The notes beneath the pieces are model-generated. The model did not search any database, was not told the DNA's origin, and saw only the letters and a program-made list of their open reading frames with translations. From contig NZ_JBCNYA010000013.1 in NCBI RefSeq assembly GCF_049727805.1, positions 51,866 to 115,865 of the forward strand: 64,000 bases of DNA, read 5' to 3'. This document shows positions 11,366-20,596 of this stretch, one piece after another. A program made the translations under genes and the position numbers. This DNA comes from Frateuria_A sp049727805. GTDB taxonomy: Bacteria > Pseudomonadota > Gammaproteobacteria > Xanthomonadales > Rhodanobacteraceae. How positions within the stretch are numbered: the stretch's first letter is position 1; every line of letters begins with the position of its first letter.

Positions 11366-12277
11366 TCACAAGTCGTGTGCATCCTCGACCCCCTTGACGA
11401 TCTGCAGGAACTTGGCCAGTACCGGGGAGGGGTTGTCCCTGCGGCTGGCGACCGCCAGCAGCAGGTAGGCGTCCGGATCCTCCAGCGAAACGTAGCTGAC
11501 GCCGCCAAGCTGGACGGCGCGCATGCTGGCTGGCACCAGGGCCAGGCCGATGCCGGCGGCGACCAGGGCCAGCAATCCGTTGATCTGTTGCGCCTGCTGG
11601 CCGATCAACGGATGGAAGCCGGCCTTGGCGCCCAGCTGCACCAGCCGGTCGTACAGGGTCGCCGCCAGCTCGCGTGGCTGGCTCACGAAGACCTCGTTGG
11701 CCAGCTCGGCAAGGTGCACGCTGTCCTGCCCGGCGAGCGGGTGGCCGGAGGGCACGGCCAGTACCAGTGGCTCGTAGTCGATCACGTCGATGCGCAGCGC
11801 GCGGGCGTCCGACTCGTGGCGCGGCTCGTCGCGCACGAACCCGGCGTCGATCTGGTCGGCGCGCAGCGCGGTGAATTGCGGCTCGCTGTACATCTCGTGC
11901 AGTTGCATGCGCACCCTGGGTGCGTTCTGGCGGAAGCGCAGCAGGGTCTGCGGCAGCGCGCGGTGGAAGGTGACCGAGATCGTGTACGCCAGGCGCAACA
12001 CGCCGCTGAAACCGGCCGCCGCGTCGATGACGTGGGCGCGCGTTTCCTCCGCTTTGGCCAGGATCTGCCGCGCCTGCTCCAGCAGGATGCGCCCGGGCTC
12101 GGTCAGCGCCACGTTGCGCTTGTCACGGTCGAACAGGCGCGTGCCCAGGTCCTGTTCCAGCGCCTGGATCTGCTGGGACAACGGGGGCTGGGAAATGTGC
12201 AGGCGCTGGGCGGCCCGGGTGAAGCTCAGCTCCTCGGCCACGGCGACGAAATAGCGGAGCTGGCGGAAATCGAACAT
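11366..12277 (-). CDS. LysR-family transcriptional regulator
   Basis: The 303-residue protein has an N-terminal winged helix-turn-helix (FRQLRYFVAVAEELSFTRAA and the recognition helix region HISQPPLSQQIQALEQDLG) and a C-terminal periplasmic-binding-like effector domain from about residue 90. Its DNA-binding domain resembles the CatR/BenM/AlsR-like group (LFDRDKRNVALTEPG). The effector cannot be predicted. Its 5' side is an AT-rich 230-bp gap after the fadH-like gene, which is transcribed in the same direction, so no divergent target is visible. Confidence 0.93.
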   Translation of the reverse strand: MFDFRQLRYFVAVAEELSFTRAAQRLHISQPPLSQQIQALEQDLGTRLFDRDKRNVALTEPGRILLEQARQILAKAEETRAHVIDAAAGFSGVLRLAYTISVTFHRALPQTLLRFRQNAPRVRMQLHEMYSEPQFTALRADQIDAGFVRDEPRHESDARALRIDVIDYEPLVLAVPSGHPLAGQDSVHLAELANEVFVSQPRELAATLYDRLVQLGAKAGFHPLIGQQAQQINGLLALVAAGIGLALVPASMRAVQLGGVSYVSLEDPDAYLLLAVASRRDNPSPVLAKFLQIVKGVEDAHDL

Positions 12278-12507
12278 AGTCGTAAACCGAATAAGTCGGT
12301 TGCAAAATATATATTGGATCGCATTTTGTGACGAGCGTATCTTTTGTCTCGTCCCGCCACCTTCCCCCTCCCCCCAGGTGGCGGTGACCCTCGCTCCGCA
12401 GCGACGCTACCCCGCGGTCTCGGTCTTCCTCCCCCAGAGCCGACACCGACGCGTCGTTCGCGGGGCGCTTTCTTTTTCAGCGCCTTGCAACGTTTTTTTC
12501 CAGCGCT

Positions 12508-14532
12508 TTACAACATTGCGGCCAGCCGCGTCCCTTGGGCGATCGCCCGTTTCGCATCGAGTTCGGCCGCTACGTCGGCGCCGCCGATGACGTGTGCCTT
12601 GAGGCCGGCCTGGAGTAAGGCGTCGGCCAGCTCCCGCGCGGGCTCCTGGCCTGCGCAGATCACCACATGGTCGACCGCCAGCACCTGCGGCTGCCCGTCC
12701 AGCAGGACGTGCAGGCCGGCGTCGTCGAACCGCTCGTACCGTACGTTGCCGAGCATCCGTACCTGTCTGGCCTTGAGCGTGGCGCGGTGGACCCAGCCGG
12801 TGGTCTTGTTGAGGCGTCCGCCCGGGCGGCCTTCGCTGCGCTGCAGCAGCCAGACCTGCCGGGCCGGCGCCTCGGGAGTCGGCACGGCCAGGCCGCCGCG
12901 ATGGGCGAGCGTGCGGTCCACACCCCATTCCTGCGCCCAGCGGACCGGATCCAGCGTGGGGGAAGGGGGCTGTTCGGCCAGGAACTCGGCGACGTCGAAG
13001 CCGATCCCGCCGGCGCCGATGATCGCCACTCGTGCGCCGACCGGCCGGTCGTGGGCAAGCACGTCCAGATAGCCAAGTACGCGCGAATCGTCGCTACCGG
13101 GAAACTGCACTTTCCGCGGCGTCACGCCGGTCGCCACGACCACTTCGTCGAAGCCGTGCAACATCGCCGCGCCAGCGCGGCAACCCAGCCGAACTTCCAC
13201 GCCCAGCTCGGCCAGGCGGTGGCGGTAGTAGCGCAGTGTTTCGTAGAACTCTTCCTTGCCCGGGATGCGCTTGGCGCAGTTGAACTGCCCCCCGATATCG
13301 GACGCCTGTTCGAACAGCGTCACGGCATGCCCGCGCTCGGCCAGGGTGGTTGCGCAGGCCAGTCCGGCGGGTCCCGCGCCGACCACGGCGATGCGCTTGA
13401 GTTGCGCCGCCGGCGCGATCACCAGTTCGGTCTCGTGGCAGGCGCGCGGATTGACCAGGCAACTGGCGCGCTTGTTCTGGAACACGTGGTCGAGGCAGGC
13501 CTGGTTGCAGGCGATGCAGGTGTTGATCGCGACGCCGCGGCCGGCGCGGGCCTTGGCCGCCCAGGCCGGATCGGCCAGGAGCGGGCGCGCCATCGAGACC
13601 ATGTCGGCATCGCCGGCGACCAGCACGCGCTCGGCCACCTCGGGCATGTTGATGCGGTTGGTCGCCACCAGCGGCAGGCCGACCTCGCCCTTGAGCCGCC
13701 GCGTGACCCAGGCGAAACCGGCGCGCGGCACCGAGGTGACGATGGTCGGCACGCGCGCCTCGTGCCAGCCGATGCCGGTGTTGAGGATGCTGGCGCCGGC
13801 GGCTTCGATGGCCTTTGCCAGCGTGACGATTTCCTCCCACGACTGGCCGCCCTCGACCAGTTCCAGCATCGACAGCCGGTAGATGATGATGAAGTCGCGC
13901 CCGACCGCCTCGCGGGTGCGCCGCACGATCTCGACCGGGAAACGCATGCGCCGCGTGGCGTCGCCGCCCCAGGCATCCTGGCGCTGGTTGGTCCGGGCCG
14001 CCAGGAACTGGTTGATCAGGTAGCCCTCTGAGCCCATCACCTCCACGCCGTCGTAGCCGGCTTCGCGGGCGAGCTGCGCGCAGCGCACGAAATCGTCGAT
14101 GGTGCGCGCCACGCCGCGGGCGGAGAGGGCGCGCGGCGTGAACGGCGTGATCGGCGACTTGAGCTTCGAAGGTGCCACCGACAGCGGGTGGTAGCCGTAG
14201 CGGCCCGCATGCAGGATCTGCATGCAGATGCGTCCGCCCTCGGCATGCACCGCCCGCGTCACCTTGCGATGTCGCGCCACGTGCCAGGGCATCGAAAGGC
14301 GTCCGCCAAAGGGCTTCAGCCAGCCTTCGATGTTGGGCGCGATGCCGCCGGTGACCATCAGTCCCACGCCACCGCGGGCACGCTCGGCAAAATAGGCCGC
14401 CAGCTTGTCGTAGTCGGAGGCGTGGTCTTCCAGGCCGGTATGCATCGACCCCATCAGGATGCGGTTGGGCAGGGTGACGTGCCCGAGGTCCAGCGGGGCG
14501 AACAGGTGCGGGTAGTGCATGCCGGCGTCCAT
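12508..14532 (-). CDS. fadH: NADPH-dependent 2,4-dienoyl-CoA reductase (FadH-like)
   Basis: This 674-residue iron-sulfur flavoenzyme is of the old-yellow-enzyme/trimethylamine dehydrogenase class. In characterised FadH it reduces 2,4-dienoyl-CoAs during beta-oxidation of unsaturated fatty acids. The N-terminal FMN TIM barrel starts HYPHLFAPLDLGHVTLPNRI. A 4Fe-4S cluster motif CIACNQACLDHVF...C follows at about residues 335-352. A Rossmann FAD/NADPH module begins RIAVVGAGPAGLACATTLAERG. The start could also be an ATG four codons downstream. The adjacent acyl-CoA-binding protein gene, 128 bp upstream on the same strand, fits a fatty-acid role. Confidence 0.93.
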   Translation of the reverse strand: MDAGMHYPHLFAPLDLGHVTLPNRILMGSMHTGLEDHASDYDKLAAYFAERARGGVGLMVTGGIAPNIEGWLKPFGGRLSMPWHVARHRKVTRAVHAEGGRICMQILHAGRYGYHPLSVAPSKLKSPITPFTPRALSARGVARTIDDFVRCAQLAREAGYDGVEVMGSEGYLINQFLAARTNQRQDAWGGDATRRMRFPVEIVRRTREAVGRDFIIIYRLSMLELVEGGQSWEEIVTLAKAIEAAGASILNTGIGWHEARVPTIVTSVPRAGFAWVTRRLKGEVGLPLVATNRINMPEVAERVLVAGDADMVSMARPLLADPAWAAKARAGRGVAINTCIACNQACLDHVFQNKRASCLVNPRACHETELVIAPAAQLKRIAVVGAGPAGLACATTLAERGHAVTLFEQASDIGGQFNCAKRIPGKEEFYETLRYYRHRLAELGVEVRLGCRAGAAMLHGFDEVVVATGVTPRKVQFPGSDDSRVLGYLDVLAHDRPVGARVAIIGAGGIGFDVAEFLAEQPPSPTLDPVRWAQEWGVDRTLAHRGGLAVPTPEAPARQVWLLQRSEGRPGGRLNKTTGWVHRATLKARQVRMLGNVRYERFDDAGLHVLLDGQPQVLAVDHVVICAGQEPARELADALLQAGLKAHVIGGADVAAELDAKRAIAQGTRLAAML

Positions 14533-14660
14533 TCAAACGATCGTATGAATGTGCCGGGTAGGCGCGGTGAAAGCAAGCCGCACCATGCCGACATGGCGAC
14601 GCGGCCGGCTGTCGATTCCTGTCGCGATGGGGAGCGGTGGTCGAAACCCGTCCTGTGGTT

Positions 14661-14918
14661 TCAGGCGAGCAACTGGCGCACCAACGTGATGTAGCGGCGC
14701 CTGGCCTCGTCCTGCGGCATGCCCGCCAATTGCGCCCAGGCTTCGTGCTTGGCGGTGCCGACGAAGTCGAAGAAACCCGGCGGATGGGCCCGGAGATCGC
14801 CCTGGGAACCCTGCTTGTACAGGGCATAGAGCTTGAGCAGCGTGTCGTTGTCCGGCCGGCTGCCGAGCTGCTTTACATCCTCGGCGGCCTGTTCGAACTC
14901 GCGCTGGAGATCGGTCAT
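14661..14918 (-). CDS. Acyl-CoA-binding protein
   Basis: This small 85-residue four-helix ACBP binds long-chain acyl-CoA esters in the cytosol. Family features are visible: FEQAAEDVKQLGSRPDNDTLLKLYALYKQGSQGD at residues 8-41 (the acyl-CoA-binding YxLYKQxxxGD core), then PGFFDFVGTAKHEAWAQLAGM, where the usual Lys-Trp pair appears as KHEAW. I place the start at the ATG reading MTDLQREFEQAA; an upstream in-frame ATG at 14933 would add five residues. It is probably co-transcribed with fadH. Confidence 0.88.
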   Translation of the reverse strand: MTDLQREFEQAAEDVKQLGSRPDNDTLLKLYALYKQGSQGDLRAHPPGFFDFVGTAKHEAWAQLAGMPQDEARRRYITLVRQLLA

Positions 14919-15016
14919 GGGATGGCACTGCAACGGCGGATGCGCGGCTAGATAGCACGCGCCATGGGGGTGGTCAACGCGTTAACATGCGCTTTTGCCG
15001 ATCTTCCGGGAGCCCC

Positions 15017-15697
15017 ATGAGCCGCACGCCGCCGGTCCCAGTCCTCACCATCGACGGGCCGTCCGGGTCGGGCAAGGGCACCATCAGCCGCCTGGTGGCC
15101 GAGCAGTTGGGCTGGCGGTTGCTCGATTCGGGCGCGTTGTACCGCGCGGTCGGCTACGCCGCGGGAGCGGAGGGGCTGGACCTGTCCGACGCCGAGGCGG
15201 TCACCCGCTGCGCCCAATCCACGAAGATCCGCTTCCAGGCCGCCGCAGACGGCGGCGAAACCCGGGTGATCGTCAACGGGCACGACGCGACCGACGAACT
15301 GCGCACGGAAACCGCCGGGGCTGCCGCCTCGGCGATCGCCTCGATTCCCTCGGTGCGGCAGGCGCTGGTCGACCTGCAACTCGGGTTCCGCAAGGCACCG
15401 GGCCTGGTCGCCGACGGCCGCGACATGGGCACGGTGATCTTCCCTGACGCGCCGTTCAAGGTGTTCCTCACCGCCAGCGCCGCCGAAAGGGCGAAAAGGC
15501 GCTATAAGCAGTTGAAGGAAAAGGGGCTGAACGTTACACTTGGCGCCCTTCAGCGCGAGATCGAGGCGCGTGACGAGCGCGATGCGTCGCGAACCGTCGC
15601 CCCGCTTCGCCCGGCCGACGATGCGGTTCTGGTGGATACCACCGGCATGCCGATCGACGCCGTGGTCGCGAAAGTATTTGCCGTCGTGCGGCTTTGA
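15017..15697 (+). CDS. cmk: Cytidylate kinase
   Basis: Cmk phosphorylates CMP and dCMP with ATP. The 226-residue protein begins VLTIDGPSGSGKGTISRLVA, containing the P-loop GPSGSGKG at about residue 15. The NMP-binding insert and the VADGRDMGTVIFP signature near residue 135 follow. The lid region is AERAKRRYKQLKEKG. The ATG at 15017 follows a CGGGAG ribosome-binding site. It lies before rpsA, the classic cmk-rpsA-ihfB order of gammaproteobacteria. Confidence 0.97.
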   Translation: MSRTPPVPVLTIDGPSGSGKGTISRLVAEQLGWRLLDSGALYRAVGYAAGAEGLDLSDAEAVTRCAQSTKIRFQAAADGGETRVIVNGHDATDELRTETAGAAASAIASIPSVRQALVDLQLGFRKAPGLVADGRDMGTVIFPDAPFKVFLTASAAERAKRRYKQLKEKGLNVTLGALQREIEARDERDASRTVAPLRPADDAVLVDTTGMPIDAVVAKVFAVVRL

Positions 15698-15720
15698 CCG
15701 GCTGCACGCGGCTTTAGGCG

Positions 15721-15742
15721 CCTCCGCCGCGGCGGGGGTTTT
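15721..15742 (+). terminator. Hairpin with T-run after cmk
   Basis: CCTCCGCC-gc-GGCGGGGG can form a compact stem followed by TTTT, 24 bp after the cmk stop. It may terminate or attenuate transcription from cmk into rpsA. The rest of the 186-bp gap should hold the rpsA promoter, which I could not place. Confidence 0.5.
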
Positions 15743-15883
15743 GGTCAACGGTGCCGACAGGGCGGTCCGTCACAGGGCGCGTTTTCTGCGACACCCACAA
15801 CCGGTGGGCCGGTCAGCTCGTGCGCATATCAATCCGACGGCGCGCACAAGGGGCTGCGGCCTTTTCTCATTTCTGGAATCAAC

Positions 15884-17557
15884 ATGACTGAAAGTTTTGC
15901 CGAGCTGTTTGAACAGAGCCAGCAGGCCATCGCCAAGCTGAAGCCGGGTGCCATCGTCACCGGCATCGTTGTGGAAATCCGCAACGACGTCGTCGTGATC
16001 AACGCCGGCCTCAAGAGCGAAGGCATCGTCCCGATCGAGCAGTTCAAGGACGAAGAGGGCACGCTGGAAGTGCAGGTAGGCGACGAGGTGAAGGTTGCCC
16101 TCGACGCCCTGGAAGACGGCTTCGGCGAGACCAAGCTCTCCCGCGAGAAGGCCAAGCGTTCGATGGTGTGGGACGACCTCGAGCAGGCTTTCGACAAGGA
16201 AGAGACCATCACCGGCAAGATCTCCGGCAAGGTCAAGGGCGGCTTCACCGTCGACATCAAGGACGTCCGCGCGTTCCTGCCGGGCTCGCTGGTCGACGTG
16301 CGTCCGGTCCGTGACCCGGTGTACCTCGAGGGCAAGGACCTCGAGTTCAAGATCATCAAGCTGGACCGCAAGCGCAACAACGTGGTCGTCAGCCGCCGCG
16401 CCGTCGTCGAGACCGAGTTCTCCGAGGAGCGCGAGAAGCTGCTGGAACGCCTGACCGAGGGCGCGGTGGTCAAGGGCACGGTCAAGAACCTCACCGACTA
16501 CGGCGCGTTCGTGGACCTGGGCGGCATCGACGGTCTGCTGCACATCACCGACATGGCGTGGAAGCGCGTGCGTCATCCGTCCGAAGTCGTCAACGTCGGC
16601 GACGAGCTGGACGTGCGCGTGCTCAAGTACGACCGCGAGCGCAACCGCGTGTCGCTGGGCCTCAAGCAGCTGGGCGACGATCCGTGGGTCAACATCTCGC
16701 GTCGTTACCCGGTCGGCTCGCGCCTGTTCGGCAAGGTCTCCAACGTCACCGATTACGGCTGCTTCGTCGAGATCGAGCCGGGCGTCGAGGGCCTGGTCCA
16801 CGTGTCCGAGATGGACTGGACCAACAAGAACGTCAACCCGGCCAAGGTCGTGCAGGTCGGCGACGAGACCGAAGTGATGGTGCTGGACGTGGATGAAGAG
16901 CGTCGCCGCATCTCGCTGGGCATCAAGCAGACCCGCTCCAACCCGTGGGAAGCCTTCGCCGCCATGCACAAGAAGGGCGACAAGGTTTCCGGCCAGATCA
17001 AGTCGATCACCGACTTCGGCATCTTCATCGGCCTGGACGGCGGCATTGACGGCCTGGTGCACCTGTCCGACATCTCCTGGCAGGCCTCCGGTGAAGACCT
17101 CGTGCGCAACTTCAAGAAAGGCGACGAGATCGAGGCGGTGGTGCTGGCGGTCGATCCGGAGCGCGAGCGCATCTCCCTCGGCATCAAGCAGATGGAGCAG
17201 GACCCGTTCGGTCAGTTCATGGCCAACAATCCGCGCGGCACCATCGTCAACGGCACCGTCAAGGAAGTGGACGCCAAGGGCGCGGTGATCGACCTGGGCG
17301 AGGGCGTGGAGGGTTACCTGCGCGCCAACGACATCGCCAAGGAGCGCATCGACGACGCCACCCAGCACCTGAAGGTCGGCGACAAGGTGGAAGCCAAGTT
17401 CACCGGCATGGACCGCAAGGGCCGCCAGCTGGCGCTCTCGATCCGCGCCAAGGACGAGGAAGAGCTGCAGGACGCGATGGCCGAGTACGGCTCCGCTTCC
17501 GGCGGCACCACCAAGCTGGGTGCGCTGCTCAAGGAGCAGCTCAACAAGTCCGAGTAA
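15884..17557 (+). CDS. rpsA: Small ribosomal subunit protein bS1
   Basis: The 557-residue protein brings mRNA to the 30S subunit through six tandem S1 RNA-binding domains, and all six can be followed. The first two are ribosome-anchoring variants (from GAIVTGIVVEIRNDVVVINAG and ITGKISGKVKGGFTVDIKDV). Four canonical repeats begin VVKGTVKNLTDYGAFVDLGG, RLFGKVSNVTDYGCFVEIEP, KVSGQIKSITDFGIFIGLDG and IVNGTVKEVDAKGAVIDLGE. Length equals that of E. coli S1. The gene lies between cmk and ihfB. Confidence 0.99.
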   Translation: MTESFAELFEQSQQAIAKLKPGAIVTGIVVEIRNDVVVINAGLKSEGIVPIEQFKDEEGTLEVQVGDEVKVALDALEDGFGETKLSREKAKRSMVWDDLEQAFDKEETITGKISGKVKGGFTVDIKDVRAFLPGSLVDVRPVRDPVYLEGKDLEFKIIKLDRKRNNVVVSRRAVVETEFSEEREKLLERLTEGAVVKGTVKNLTDYGAFVDLGGIDGLLHITDMAWKRVRHPSEVVNVGDELDVRVLKYDRERNRVSLGLKQLGDDPWVNISRRYPVGSRLFGKVSNVTDYGCFVEIEPGVEGLVHVSEMDWTNKNVNPAKVVQVGDETEVMVLDVDEERRRISLGIKQTRSNPWEAFAAMHKKGDKVSGQIKSITDFGIFIGLDGGIDGLVHLSDISWQASGEDLVRNFKKGDEIEAVVLAVDPERERISLGIKQMEQDPFGQFMANNPRGTIVNGTVKEVDAKGAVIDLGEGVEGYLRANDIAKERIDDATQHLKVGDKVEAKFTGMDRKGRQLALSIRAKDEEELQDAMAEYGSASGGTTKLGALLKEQLNKSE

Positions 17558-17590
17558 TTCCTTTAGGATTACAATGACTTGAGGCACGAA

Positions 17591-17615
17591 GCGGGGCGGC
17601 GCCAAGCCGCCCCGC
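17591..17615 (+). terminator. GC-rich stem-loop between rpsA and ihfB
   Basis: GCGGGGCGGC-gccaa-GCCGCCCCGC is a perfect 10-bp stem located 33 bp after the rpsA stop, followed only by CGTTTAACG. It may be an rpsA terminator or an mRNA-stabilising hairpin at its 3' end. Confidence 0.6.
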
Positions 17616-17643
17616 CGTTTAACGTCACGGACATTGGGGACCC

Positions 17644-17943
17644 ATGACCAAATCCGAACTGATCGAGGCGCTGGCCAGGCGCCAGACCCACCTTGCGTTT
17701 GGCGACGTGGAGCTCGCGGTCAAGAGCGTGATCGAGCAGATGAGCCACGCGTTGGCGCAGGGCGAGCGTATCGAGGTCCGCGGCTTCGGCAGCTTCGCGC
17801 TGCACTACCGGCCGCCGCGCATGGGGCGCAATCCCAAGACCGGCGAAGCGGTGGCCCTGCCGGGCAAGCACGTGCCGCATTTCAAGCCGGGCAAGGAACT
17901 GCGCGAACGCGTGAACCTTGCGCTGCAGGCCGAATTGGCCTGA
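17644..17943 (+). CDS. ihfB: Integration host factor subunit beta
   Basis: IhfB pairs with IhfA to form a DNA-bending nucleoid protein. The 99-residue sequence has the HU/IHF fold: MTKSELIEALARRQTHLAFG, then RIEVRGFGSFALHYRPPRMG, the NPKTGE arm tip (residues 64-69) with the intercalating Pro, and C-terminal HFKPGKELRERVN. GGGGACCC precedes the ATG. The IhfB-specific QTHL start and length separate it from HU. A strong terminator follows. Confidence 0.97.
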   Translation: MTKSELIEALARRQTHLAFGDVELAVKSVIEQMSHALAQGERIEVRGFGSFALHYRPPRMGRNPKTGEAVALPGKHVPHFKPGKELRERVNLALQAELA

Positions 17944-17986
17944 TGGCGCGTTGAGACCGGGAGCTTCGGCTTCCGGCGTGCATCCG

Positions 17987-18019
17987 AGGCAGGCGGCGCA
18001 AGCCGGTCCTGCCTTTTTT
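17987..18019 (+). terminator. Rho-independent terminator after ihfB
   Basis: AGGCAGG-cggc-gcaa-gccg-gt-CCTGCCT is followed by TTTTTTG. The long GC stem with a GCAA tetraloop and six T residues is a textbook intrinsic terminator, 44 bp after the ihfB stop. Confidence 0.9.
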
Positions 18020-18132
18020 GTTGCCCGCCTTCCCGGACCGGCAAGACGTCGCGGAGCAAGGAGAAGGGCGATCATTTCCAAGGCGGGCCGTCGCTCCGTG
18101 CCAGTTCAAGCCGATTCGGGTAAAGTCGCGCG

Positions 18133-18390
18133 ATGCGATTGATTGCCTTGCTCATCCTCGTGCTTTTCGTCGTCGCCGGCGTGGTCGTCGGTGCGCTCAA
18201 TGCCGACCCGGTGAGCTATGACCTGGGCTTCTTCCAACTGACGATGCCCAAGGGCGCGGGCCTGCTGGTCACCCTGGTGATCGGCTGGCTGCTGGGCGGG
18301 CTCACCGCCTGGCTGGGCGTGAGCCTGCGCCACCGTCGCGTATTGCGCCGCGAGCGCCGGTCCCACGGGAAGACGCCGGCCCGCGCATGA
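18133..18390 (+). CDS. lapA: Lipopolysaccharide assembly protein A (LapA, DUF1049)
   Basis: This is a small inner-membrane protein of 85 residues with two hydrophobic segments (residues 2-22 and 43-64) separated by the DUF1049 motif ALNADPVSYDLGFFQLTMP. A basic cytosolic tail (LRHRRVLRRERR) follows. LapA works with LapB in LPS biogenesis and in control of LpxC turnover in enterobacteria. The gene overlaps lapB by ATGA, the usual pairing. Confidence 0.9.
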   Translation: MRLIALLILVLFVVAGVVVGALNADPVSYDLGFFQLTMPKGAGLLVTLVIGWLLGGLTAWLGVSLRHRRVLRRERRSHGKTPARA

Positions 18391-19559
18391 ACATCCTCTA
18401 TGTGCTGCTCCTGCTGGTGCCGGCTGCCTTCGCCAGCGGCTGGTTCGCGGCCCGCCGCGCGGCAGTGCACCGTTCGGGCATGCGGGTCAGCGAGCTGTCG
18501 TCCGATTATTTCCGCGGCCTCAACTATCTGCTCAACGAAGAGCAGGACAAGGCGATCGAGGTGTTCCTCAAGCTCGCCGAGTACAACCGCGATACCGTGG
18601 AAACCCACCTGGCGCTCGGCAACCTGTTCCGTCGCCGCGGCGAGGTCGACCGCGCCATCCGCCTGCACCAGCACCTGGTTTCGCGGCCGGGCCTGACCGA
18701 AGCGATGAAGACCGTCGCCCTGCTGGAACTGGGCGAGGACTACATGCGCGCCGGCCTGCTCGACCGTGCCGAGGCGCTGTTCTCCGACCTGGTCGCGATG
18801 AACGCGCACGCGCCTTCGGCATTGCGGCACCTGGTGGCGATCTACCAGCACGAGCGCGACTGGCACAAGGCGATCGACCACGCGCGCCGGCTGGAGGCGA
18901 TGACCGGTGACGACGAGTCCCCGATGATCGCCCAGTTCTATTGCGAACTGGCCGAGCAGGCGCGCCAGCACGGCGCGCAATCGGAAGCGCGCGACTACCT
19001 GCGCCAGGCCTTCGAATGCCAGGCCGATTGCGTGCGCGCCTTCATGCTTACCGGCCGGCTGCATGCCGAAGCCGGTGAACATGCCGAAGCCGTCGAGGCA
19101 TACGAAGCTGCGGTCGGCGCGGACATCGCCTTCGTGCCCGAAATCCTGCCACCGCTGCTCAACAGCTACGCGCGCACCGGACAGATGGAGCGCGCCGAGC
19201 ATTTCCTGCGCGATATCCTGGCGCGCTACCACGGCATTTCGCCGGTGCTGGCGCTTACCAAGCTTTACCACCAGCGCGACGGCGAGCGTGCCGGCATCGA
19301 GTTCCTCACCTCGCAGCTGCGCCAGCGACCGTCGGTGCGTGGCCTGATGGCGCTGATCGACGCCACCATGGACAAGATCGAGGGCGAGGCGCGCGAGAAT
19401 TTCCTGATCCTGCGCGACCTCACGCGCAAGCTGCTCGAAGGCCAGGCGATGTACCGCTGCAGCCGCTGCGGCTTCGGCGCCAAGGCGCATCACTGGCAAT
19501 GCCCCAGTTGCAAGGGCTGGAGCACGATCCGCCCGATCCACGGCGTAGCCAACGAGTGA
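18387..19559 (+). CDS. lapB: Lipopolysaccharide assembly protein B (LapB/YciM)
   Basis: The 390-residue protein has an N-terminal membrane anchor (LYVLLLLVPAAFASGWFAAR), about nine TPR repeats starting near residue 35 (SSDYFRGLNYLLNEEQDKAI), and a C-terminal rubredoxin-like metal knuckle (CSRCGFG...CPSCKGW). In E. coli LapB joins LPS synthesis to FtsH-dependent LpxC degradation. Length (389 in E. coli) and both Cys pairs are conserved. Its TGA overlaps the GTG start of the next gene, so the lapAB promoter probably drives the polysaccharide genes too. Confidence 0.96.
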   Translation: MNILYVLLLLVPAAFASGWFAARRAAVHRSGMRVSELSSDYFRGLNYLLNEEQDKAIEVFLKLAEYNRDTVETHLALGNLFRRRGEVDRAIRLHQHLVSRPGLTEAMKTVALLELGEDYMRAGLLDRAEALFSDLVAMNAHAPSALRHLVAIYQHERDWHKAIDHARRLEAMTGDDESPMIAQFYCELAEQARQHGAQSEARDYLRQAFECQADCVRAFMLTGRLHAEAGEHAEAVEAYEAAVGADIAFVPEILPPLLNSYARTGQMERAEHFLRDILARYHGISPVLALTKLYHQRDGERAGIEFLTSQLRQRPSVRGLMALIDATMDKIEGEARENFLILRDLTRKLLEGQAMYRCSRCGFGAKAHHWQCPSCKGWSTIRPIHGVANE

Positions 19560-20596
19560 TCCGCGCAGAACTTGCCACGGTGCTGGTATGGAGCCTGGTT
19601 GCGCTGACGATCGCGGCGCTGGCGGCGCGCGGCGCGATCGCCTATGCGCATCGGCGCGGCATGCTCGACCAGCCGGGCCAGCGCCGTTCACACACACTGC
19701 CCACACCCCGCGGAGGGGGCATCGGCATCGTCCTGGCCTGCCTGATCGTGCTGCCCGGCATCCTCTGCAGCCTGCCCGGCCTGTGGGACGCCGAGACGAT
19801 CGCGTGCCTGGAGCTGGCCCTGGTGCTGGTGGCCGCGATCGGCTGGTGGGACGACCATCGGCCGTTGCGGCAATGGCCGCGCCTCGGCGTGCAGTTGGCG
19901 GCGACCGCCTTGTTCAGTGCCGCGCTGCTGGCCGGTGGCAACCTGGCATGGGCCTGGTTGCCGCTGCTCGTGCTGGCCGGCGCCTGGAGCATCAACCTGC
20001 ACAATTTCATGGACGGCATCGATGCCTTGCTGGCGCAGCAGGGCATCTTCGTGGCGGCGGGACTTGGCTGCCTGGCCGCCAGTGTCGGCCAGCCGGCGTT
20101 GGCCGGTGCGGGCTTCACTTCGGCGGCCGCCTGCCTGGGGTTCTGGTTCTACAACCGACCACCGGCGCGGATCTTCATGGGCGACGTTGGCAGTGGCAGT
20201 GTCGGGTTCCTGCTGTTCGCGCTGTCGGCCATGCTGTGGCGGATTGAACCGGCGCTGCTCTGGCCGGCACTCATCCTCGGGTCCGGTTTCGTTGCCGATG
20301 CGAGCTTGACGTTGCTGAACCGCTTCCTACGCGGCAGGCGCTGGTATGCTCCGCACCGCGAGCATCTTTACCAGTGGCTGGTACGATCCGGCGGCACGCA
20401 TGCGCGCGCCGCCGCTTGGTACCTGGGTTGGAACCTGCTCGTCGCCGCTCCGGCGGCGGTTGCCGCGAGGCAGCATCCAGCCATGGCATTGCCCGCCTGT
20501 GCCGTCGTCTATACGGTGGCCGGCGCAACATGGATCGTTAGCAAGCGCCGCTGCATGCGGCGCGTACCAGTGAAGGACCGTCATGTCGCCACGTAA
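19556..20596 (+). CDS. Undecaprenyl-phosphate sugar-1-phosphate transferase (WecA/WbpL, MraY family)
   Basis: This polytopic membrane enzyme of 346 residues would load the first sugar of a surface polysaccharide onto undecaprenyl phosphate. Family motifs are present: an RRSHTLPTPRGGGIGI segment near residue 42, WWDDHRPL, the catalytic NFMDGIDALLAQQG with its Asp, FMGDVGSGSVGF, and the late HREHLYQWL motif. The GTG start at 19556 overlaps the lapB stop; other starts would leave the first helix out. It overlaps capD-like by 14 bp. The sugar specificity is unknown. Confidence 0.9.
   Translation: MIRAELATVLVWSLVALTIAALAARGAIAYAHRRGMLDQPGQRRSHTLPTPRGGGIGIVLACLIVLPGILCSLPGLWDAETIACLELALVLVAAIGWWDDHRPLRQWPRLGVQLAATALFSAALLAGGNLAWAWLPLLVLAGAWSINLHNFMDGIDALLAQQGIFVAAGLGCLAASVGQPALAGAGFTSAAACLGFWFYNRPPARIFMGDVGSGSVGFLLFALSAMLWRIEPALLWPALILGSGFVADASLTLLNRFLRGRRWYAPHREHLYQWLVRSGGTHARAAAWYLGWNLLVAAPAAVAARQHPAMALPACAVVYTVAGATWIVSKRRCMRRVPVKDRHVAT

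Noticed and set aside
15770..17605. A 611-codon antisense frame over rpsA
   Set aside because: It is a shadow of the six S1 repeats, with a repetitive Leu/His/Asp-rich sequence and no independent evidence.
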